NCBI GenBank assembly: GCA_002118135.1 | Contig: BDIU01000287.1 | Span: 248,001-312,000, forward strand | Origin: Trebouxia sp. TZW2008 | Lineage: Eukaryota; Chlorophyta; Trebouxiophyceae; Trebouxiales; Trebouxiaceae | Length of the DNA: 64,000 nucleotides | Direction: 5' to 3' | Translations under genes and position numbers: made by a program | Notes under the pieces: generated by a model | What the model was told of the DNA's origin: nothing | The model's input: only the letters and a program-made list of their open reading frames with translations | Databases searched by the model: none | Part shown: in pieces, positions 57,501 through 64,000 of the stretch | Layout of the letters: each line of letters starts with the position of its first letter | Numbering within the stretch: position 1 is the stretch's first letter

Positions 57501-58870
57501 TCCACAAAATGTTGTCCTGGGCTTTGGCATAAGCCAGGTCAAAGCAAACAAGAGCACAAAGTGTGTTCACACAATGCGCATTTGTACAGACCAGGTATTG
57601 TGTGAGAGATCACTCTCACACCCAGCAATACACATGATGCTGTGCTGTGGCAATCATTGCAAAGCCTTATAGCCACATTTCGGCAGTGATGTGCAGGTGC
57701 TATGGTATGACGCCGGCAATATTGAGGCCATTGCATGCTTGGGCAGCTACCACTTCTACTCAGACCAACCAGAAATCGCCATGAATTATTACCGCCGCAT
57801 CCTGCAGATGGGTGAGAAGCCCGTTCTGGCATTTCGGCATTGCATTACATTCTGCCTGGGCTGCCTCTTCTGACAGAGGCTCCCGCTATGACGCTCAACA
57901 GCGTAGACTTCTCTTTGCTTTTCTCCTGGCATTGCAGATTGAATCTGATGAACATGAATATGCAGCCATTGTTTGAATTTGGGTGTTGATCAGGAGCACA
58001 TGCGCAAGACTGGCTTTGACGGGCAACTACTTTGAGAAGCCAACATAATTTGATGCAGCTTGGAGCTGAGGGTGTGTGCATGAACTTAGTCAAGCGCACG
58101 CTTGAGATTTGCTGATGACAAGTGTATGCTGATGCCGCAGGTGTGACTAGCACGGAGCTATGGAACAATCTAGGACTGTGCTGTTTCTACGCCTCACAGC
58201 TAGACATAGCCTTGAGCTGTTTTGAGCATGCATTGGCAAGCTCAGATGACGATGGTTCAGCTCATGTCTGGTTTAACATTGGCCAAGTAGCAATAGGTAA
58301 GACTGCAACATCACTCAAGGCAAAAGACACTACCCTACATCTTCTGTTAATACATATCACACTCACATCTTGGGGCTGCAATTTGGTTTTTATGATCTCA
58401 GGCTACATTGTCAGCCTGCACAACATTGCACTGAAGAGGGAGCCTCTTCAATTGGCTACAACACATTTATCACAGACTCTTATTTCGCAGCTGGTCAGAA
58501 GTGCAAATGCTGTGCACATCACAACCCTAGCAAAACAATGCATGCAGGTATTGGTGACGTCAACATGGCACAACAGGCTTTGCGTGTGGCTGTTAGCATG
58601 GATGCCACACATGCTGAGGCATTCACAAACTTAGCAGTGCTAGAAGTGCGCCAGGGCAATGACAGCGTTGCCTTGGCCCATTTTCAAGTCGCGCAGAAGC
58701 TGGCACCCCATGCATATGAAGCCTGGTACAACGGAGCTTTGGTGTCAATGCGAACAGGCAACCTGGAGATGTGCTACAGACAAGCGAAGTGTGCACTTGA
58801 GGCCTTCCCTGACCACAATGATACTAAGGATCTGTTGAAACAGTTGCAGCAGCAGTTTGGTGCTCTGTAA
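54587..58870 (+). CDS. BBS8: BBSome subunit BBS8 (TTC8), tetratricopeptide protein
   Basis: The BBSome moves membrane proteins in and out of cilia; BBS8 is one of its TPR subunits. Ten exons, phase-consistent, 518 residues: 54587-54706, 54777-54848, 54926-55021, 55426-55619, 56032-56230, 56725-56853, 57213-57365, 57697-57811, 58141-58296, 58548-58870. Landmarks: RRRQWDQCADLCTKLLAENPYDQ; TRALTSAEWINDTEVEEE; GIADALFEDNAVAQTARPGTS, the BBS8 signature; a Pro/Gly/Thr/Ser repeat region with RPGTS; then TPR pairs including WWQARLGKCYYQLGMLREA, WYDAGNIEAIACLGSYHF, ELWNNLGLCCFYASQLDIA and AEAFTNLAVLEVRQGN, ending DLLKQLQQQFGAL. Length matches the animal protein. The first intron begins with GC (CAG|GCATGA). 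The exon at 56032 has a copied start in the upstream intron. Its presence implies a ciliated or flagellated stage. Confidence 0.96.
55322..55342. repeat. TTGA tetranucleotide run in a BBS8 intron
   Basis: TCGATTGATTGATTGATGA lies in the intron before exon 55426-55619. Confidence 0.8.
55890..56085 (+). repeat. Two-copy acceptor-side duplication at BBS8 exon 5
   Basis: ATTGACCCTG(T/A)(T)CCCTCC...GAACAG|(A/G)TTTGTGCGACTTGGCACAGC occurs twice, with junctions at 55939/55940 and 56031/56032. Offset is 92 bp. It spans the intron end and exon start. Only the second copy continues into the full exon. Confidence 0.93.
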
Positions 58871-59437
58871 AGTGCTTGACATAGCTAATTGCTTGACTCT
58901 CAAGGCTTCACAGCATAGCCATGAGTTTGCAGAGAGTGCAAATCCCGGACATGCAGAGTTATGCTAGAGGTGATCGGACTTTATATATTACAAATCGTGT
59001 TGTGTCTGGCAGCTATGTCGACTTGCGCTTGTATTTGAGGGTAGCGCGCGTCACAGAATGTTGGTCTATTTACTCCTTTGCCTCCTCCTTTTGCGCTTCA
59101 ATCGCCTCATCCTTTTTTTTTTCCACTGCAAACAGTGCACAGCATGTCAGGTGCCTGACCACCAAAACGACCCATTCGAGACTGCTCGCGAACAGCAAGT
59201 GGTCTTGGCGTGCAGCTAATGCGTTTGAGACCCACCTTAGCACGCATCTTGTCTTCGCGCTATGTCAGTGCTCAGAAAGGACTTGACTCTAGCAACACAC
59301 GGCGGCTTGGTCCCAGGAGAGAAATCAACATTTCTGTTTATTAATGATCCAATTGCAAAACCCTACGCACGATAACTTGAAACTCCACAGCTCTCAACTC
59401 AGATGCACAACGCTGGGCTTTTTGCAGTGCTCGCGGC
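58871..59437. other. Intergenic region after BBS8
   Basis: About 570 bp between the BBS8 stop and the next start on the same strand. It includes a T-rich run (CCTTTTTTTTTTCC) near 59113. No gene is supported, although short open frames exist. Confidence 0.5.
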
Positions 59438-62400
59438 ATGGAGTCCGACGATCCTGTAAGGTCCGCCTGTAAGTGCGTTCAAGACTTCTGGGCCCAGGCT
59501 GCGCGAAACGTTGGGGCTGTGCAAGGTTTGTGCGGAACCCATCTACAGCATCTGTCAACCTCTCTGGGAGAGGCCTCCGGGTCAGCTCTGACTCACTTCC
59601 GCCGGCGGTGAGCAAATCGTCTCGCAAGTATGCTTGATACGCTGGCTTGGGCTGACGGGCGCACATTCACTTGCTTCCAGGAGACCAGCTTTTGCTTCTT
59701 TGTCTTTAGACAGTAAACCTGGCACTAAAAATAGACAAAACCCAGCTGATCGAAGCTCAGGCAACACTCACGACGACGGCAAGAGCCAGAACGACAGACG
59801 CCATGAATCTAGACAGAGATTTTTTGGATATAAACCAAATGATCCCTCACCAGAGGACCTTGAGGAAGCGAAGATGGGCCTCCTCTGGCAGCCGCCCAAA
59901 CATGATTTGCGAGGGAAAAAACGGGAGGACATGAACGATGAAGAAGCGACGCAGGCGATGAATGAGGCTGTTGACGCTTATTGGGACACATTGAATGAAG
60001 AGCAGCAGAAACGGTTGTGGACATCAGTAGCAAATGACTTATATTTTGAGCAGGAATTGGAAGATCCTGAAACGGGGGAAATGGTACGCAATAAGCACCT
60101 CCAAAATCACTCAACTTGCCACGCTGTTTCATCTATTCTGCACATGGGGTCTAGCTGACATTCAACTCCCGTGCCAGCTGTTTCTGTCAAGGTCCTGTGT
60201 GCTCGAGCAGACTGGCAGCACTATGTCTGGCATGTTGATGTGTTTCTTGTTATGTGAGCATCATTGAAGCTTATTCTTGCATGCACGACAGTCTAGCAGC
60301 AGGCGTTTCAACCCTGTGTTATTGGCCTGCCAACAATGCTGACTAAATTTGTTGCATGATGAAAGACTGTGTCCAGTCATCCAGACCACGATCATTTGCA
60401 TCAAGTTGTTAGCTTGCCAGCCCTGACTTGCTCAGCATTACCATGCACTAGGCTTGCTGCACACAATGTGCTGACGCTTGATTGCTGCTTGCCTCAAATA
60501 ACGCGGAAACAATGCAATGCTTGTATCAGCGTCAGTGCACACAATGTGCTGTTGCCTGATTGCCTTTTGCCTGAAACAAGGCAAGAAATCATGACATCCT
60601 CAACTAAAATGCATTTGCTGTCTGCTCCAACCCCTGAATGTTGACACTTTGCGAAAACAGCACAGCTCCATTGATGATTGTTATGCTCTGCAGACAACGG
60701 TGGGACAGATGCAGAAAGACATTTTAAGAGAAAAAATAGCTCAGCTAGAAAAACTTGAAAGAGGGGAGTTAGTTGAGGTAGATGCAATGGAAGGGGATGA
60801 AGAGGACTTTTCCACTCAGGCAATCGCAGATAGATTCAACGACAGATTCAGTGCAACAGGAAGCAGGTGGGGTGAAGAATATCCGGACTATCTCAGGATG
60901 TCTGAAGAGGAAATAAAGAGGAAACAGACCCGTGACCAACTGGATATTGTCACTCATCGACCATCTGACCTGGTACGGTACCTGCAGAGGCTTGTGTTGG
61001 CATGTTCACAGCTGCAATGTCATCCATGTGGCCCATCTGTTGCCTCTCCTCAGAGCTTCAGAAATGGACAATTGCATGATGCATTGCACGTTTGGAGTCA
61101 GTTACGCTGTGCTCAACTTGATGTTGCATAGGGCCTTGTTGGCAAGTGCATAGTTACAGTATGTTGTCTTTGTGGCCCCGCACTGTTGCGTCTTCTCAGA
61201 GCTCCAAGACCTGACCATTGTTTGACACACTGCACGTATAGAGTAAATTGGGGTGTGCTCAGATTGCAGCGGGTCTTATCAGCATGTGCACAGCTGGTAT
61301 CTCTGTGGCCCTCCACTGTTGTATCTTCTCATACCTCCAAGTCCTGGCCATTGCTTGCTGCATCGCGCGTGTAGAGTTGGTTGGTGAGTGCTCAGATCAC
61401 AGATAGTTTTGTCAGCATGTGCACAGCTGCAGTGTGTTATCTTTGTGGCCCCGCACTGTTGCAACTTCTAAGAGCTCCAAGTCCTGGCCATTGCTTGATG
61501 CACTGCACGTGTGGAGTTGGTTGGTGTGTGTCAAATCAAAGTGCATGCGTAAAACAAGATTTTTGCGCAAGTGTTGAAGAGTGCCTTTCTGAGGCCGTGA
61601 GCTCGTTCAGGATGCATGAATTTCATGGCAATTCGTTCAATCATTCATCACAGAGGTGGGCTAGGCAGGCTTTCAAAACCCAGGGAGCAGTCCCATACAA
61701 AGACATTCAGCTGCCTTCATGCAATGAAATGTTTACGGGTGTGCATGCTGCAGGAATTGATTGGCAGAGGCACCTTGTGGGGTCCTAAACCCTGGCACGG
61801 AATTACTTTTGATGGTTTCACAAACCGCCTTGGCGGCTTTGGCATATATGCCAAGGTCCTTGAGCTGCGTCAGCATCTTGAAAAATGGGCTGGTATGACA
61901 TTCCTGCCCTCTGGAATTGTGCTGTTGGAGCTGTACATACTGGCAACTTTGGCATATATGCTGAGGGCCCTGAGCTGCATGAGTCTATTGATCTGTGGGC
62001 TGGTCTAACATTCCTGCCCTTTTTTAATTGTGCTTGTGAAACTATACTTACTGGCAGCTTTGGCATATGTGCTAAGGTCACTCAGCTGCGTAAGCATCTT
62101 GACATATGGGCTGGTATAATATTCCTGCCCTTTTGGATTGTGCTTTGGAGCTATACGTACAGGCAGATTTGGCATACATGCTAGGGTTATTGAGCTACAT
62201 GAGACCACAGTAAACTCTCTTTGTAACTACTGCTTTGGTTGCCAAGAAATTTGTCCTTACATCAAACTATCCTTACTCAGAGGGACTGCTGCGTCAGAAT
62301 GCAGTGATTGGTCACCAATAGTGTTGTCCTTAAATCAAGATTGTCCTTACATCGAGTGTCAAAGAGAGTTTAATGTATTGACAGGTGGGCTGGATCAACA

Positions 62401-64000
62401 CCCTTGCCCTGTCATGTTTCTGTCTAACAGGGATGGGTGTAACATAGAGTTCAGCTTCACTGTGGCATATCACCTCAGCGAAAGCACTTTGCGCAACCAT
62501 TTGCAGCAGCCTGACCACATCTTCCCTTTCTCTCCTTTCTTTCTTTTCATAACACGCTTTGATGATGGGTTTTCCAGCACAGACTGTTGGGCGCTGCAAC
62601 ACCTGTGTGCTTATCTGTCGTGCCCTGTTATGCATCTGCTGCCGAACCCTTGTGTTGCAATGCTGCAGTCAAAGATCCTGAGCATACCCTGGGTTATCAG
62701 AGGTTCTACGATGAAATCATAGATTCAGCCAAACAGGTATGCCTGATTTGGTTCTTGCTTCAACGCAGCCGTCAAAGTGTTTCTCCAAGATGCAAAAGGC
62801 AAGCCACTTGATTTACTGTACACTGCTGTACGTGCTTGCCTTGCCTCGTGATACTTTTCATGAACATTCTGTAGCTGGATATTGTCAGCATCACATTTCC
62901 AACGGACGCCACGCATCTCATCAATGTTGTGTTGCAAGCTGTTGTCCATATCACGTTTCCTAACAAGTTTCAGCTGTTGCTTGCAGACAAATCTTACGCT
63001 GATGGCCATTCCTGACAACGACGTGTATCTGCCTGACTTGCGAAAGAAACTAGAGCATCACATGACAGCGAACCTCAACCGTCTGCCACCAGAGATAGTC
63101 ACTGACCTTGATAGAGAGCTTCTCAGGCAGATGTGCAGTAGTGTCGATGGTGAGTCTGTCTGCCCCCGTGCATCTTTCACCTCATGCCTGCTAGGCTCTC
63201 TAGGCTCTACACGGCCTAGACCGTCACATGACAGGAACCCTTTTGAGCTTCTGCCAGCAGACAAGTCACCGATAATGACAGAGAGCTTCTCAAGCAGATA
63301 TGCAGTTGCATTGATGGTGAGTCTGCCTGCCCATGTGCACACATCACCTTATGCCTTCCAGGCTCTATAGGCTCTCAACACACTAGAGCATCACCTGACA
63401 GGAACTCTTGTGCCTTTGTCACCAATGATGGTCACTGAGAATGACAGAGAGCTTCTCAGGCAGGTGTGCAGTTCAACCCATGGCACATCTGCCTGCCCAT
63501 GTGCATCCATCACCTCATGCCTTTCAGGCTCTATAGGCTCTTCACATTTTAGACTGTCACATGACAGGAACCCTTGAGCTTCTGCCAGCAGACAAGTCAC
63601 CAATAATGACAGAGAGCTTCTCAAGCAGATATGCAGTTGCGTCGATGGTGAGTCTGTCTGCCCATGTACAGTCCTCACCTCATGTTTTCCAGGCTCTACA
63701 GGCTCTCAACACACTAGAGCATCACATGACAGAGAACACTAAGCTTCTGCCAACAGACAAAGTCAGTGATCCTGACTGAGACCTAGTGAAGCAGATGTGC
63801 ATGTCAGTTGATGGTACACCTGCCCGCCCATGCATCATATCATGCCTCCTAGGCACCATGACCCTGTCAGGTGCGTAAGATGCAATGATTCGTCTTCAAA
63901 CCATGCACACTCCTGCTACTTGGCACGTCTACATGGCACATCACACTAGCATCACTCACAGGCCTGCCCTTGTGCTGAGGATGTCATTGTGTATCGTCAT
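59438..64000 (+). CDS. Unrecognised conserved-looking acidic protein, 3' end beyond right edge
   Basis: I do not recognise the family. Exons with matching phase: 59438-59607 (ATG, MESDDPVRSACKCV), 59681-60083 (RPAFASLSLDSK; FFGYKPNDPSPEDLEEAK; ending EDPETGEM), 60694-60972 (MQKDILREKIAQLEKLERGE; DEEDFSTQAIADRFNDRF; ending HRPSDL), 61754-61892 (GTLWGPKPWHGITFDGF; LRQHLEKWA), 62669-62736 (DPEHTLGYQRFYDEIIDSAKQ in part), 62987-63149 (MAIPDNDVYLPDLRKKLEHH; DLDRELLRQMCSSVD). One or more exons between 60972 and 61754 are probably missing from my model (61590-61700 is a candidate). The product is hydrophilic, Glu/Asp/Lys-rich and probably soluble. Three junction-type arrays lie in its introns. The gene runs beyond position 64000. 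Confidence 0.7.
61000..61530 (+). repeat. Four-copy tandem array, about 138 bp units, in the right-edge gene
   Basis: Blocks beginning GTGGCCC.(C/T)C..TGTTG at 61028, 61171, 61308 and 61446 continue with CTTCT.A.A.CT(C/T)C..A.(A/T)CCTG.CCATTG and a (G/C)CACGTGTGGAGT-like end. Spacing is 137-143 bp. I see no identified exon inside, so the unit may be intronic or hide an exon I missed. Confidence 0.88.
61805..62190 (+). repeat. Four-copy donor array at exon 61754-61892, about 110 bp units
   Basis: The exon end (TTTGGCATATATGCCAAGG ... ATGGGCTG|GTATGACATT) recurs from 61950, 62059 and 62168, spacing 109-112 bp. Three units carry GGGCTGGT followed by ATTCCTGCCCT. The last copy is truncated before the donor. 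Confidence 0.95.
63085..63835 (+). repeat. Five-copy donor array at exon 62987-63149, about 166 bp units
   Basis: The exon end (GAGAGCTTCTCAGGCAGATG...GTCGATG|GTGAGTCTG) recurs with CTTCTCA(A/G)GCAG at 63119, 63286, 63452 and 63617 and as CTAGTGAAGCAG at 63783. Spacing is 165-167 bp. Copies at 63286 and 63617 keep GATG|GTGAGTCTG. The copies at 63452 and 63783 have lost the donor (CATGGCACATC, GATGGTACACC). Confidence 0.96.

Noticed and set aside
1..64000. Transposons or retroelements as the source of the repeats
   Set aside because: I saw no reverse transcriptase, transposase, long terminal repeats or shared unit between arrays. Each unit matches only its own exon junction.

Overview
This window is nuclear DNA from an intron-rich eukaryote, most likely a chlorophyte green alga, and by gene structure perhaps a trebouxiophyte. 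The gene content supports this: a plant-type ORC1 with PHD and BAH domains, an LFR-like SWI/SNF armadillo protein, and cilium genes (BBS8, a tubulin ligase-like protein, SCAPER) beside plant-type genes. Introns have GTGAG/GTATG donors and TGCAG acceptors. One candidate algal TGTAA poly(A) cluster follows SEC61. I saw no bacterial operon, rRNA, tRNA, CRISPR array or recognisable transposon.

Layout, left to right: ORC1 (-, C-terminus beyond the left edge); a 1.4 kb divergent region; an LFR-like chromatin-remodelling subunit (+); pyridoxine/pyridoxamine 5'-phosphate oxidase (-); the checkpoint clamp subunit RAD9 (-); a tubulin-tyrosine ligase-like protein (+), about 140 bp from RAD9; SCAPER (-); an unrecognised helical protein (+), about 320 bp from SCAPER; a DUF1771/Smr-domain protein (-); SEC61 alpha (+); an intronless F-box protein (+); the BBSome subunit BBS8/TTC8 (+); and an unrecognised gene (+) running off the right edge. 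For most genes I reconstructed exons by hand with consistent codon phase. PNPO, RAD9, SCAPER, the Smr protein, SEC61 alpha and BBS8 read through completely.

The most unusual feature is a recurring repeat type. In ORC1, RAD9, TTLL, SCAPER, BBS8 and the right-edge gene, a short piece of DNA spanning one exon-intron junction is tandemly copied 2 to 6 times. Usually one copy is continuous with the rest of the exon. The other copies lie in the neighbouring intron and often keep the exon fragment and its GT or AG splice site. Unit lengths differ between arrays (about 64, 88, 110, 135, 150, 166, 185 and 198 bp), so each array appears to have arisen separately. I count about fifteen arrays in 64 kb.

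Functionally the window mixes DNA replication and checkpoint genes (ORC1, RAD9), chromatin (LFR-like), cilium or microtubule genes (TTLL, SCAPER, BBS8), ER translocation (SEC61 alpha), vitamin B6 salvage (PNPO) and ubiquitin- or RNA-linked factors (F-box, DUF1771/Smr). The cilium genes suggest a life cycle with a flagellate stage.
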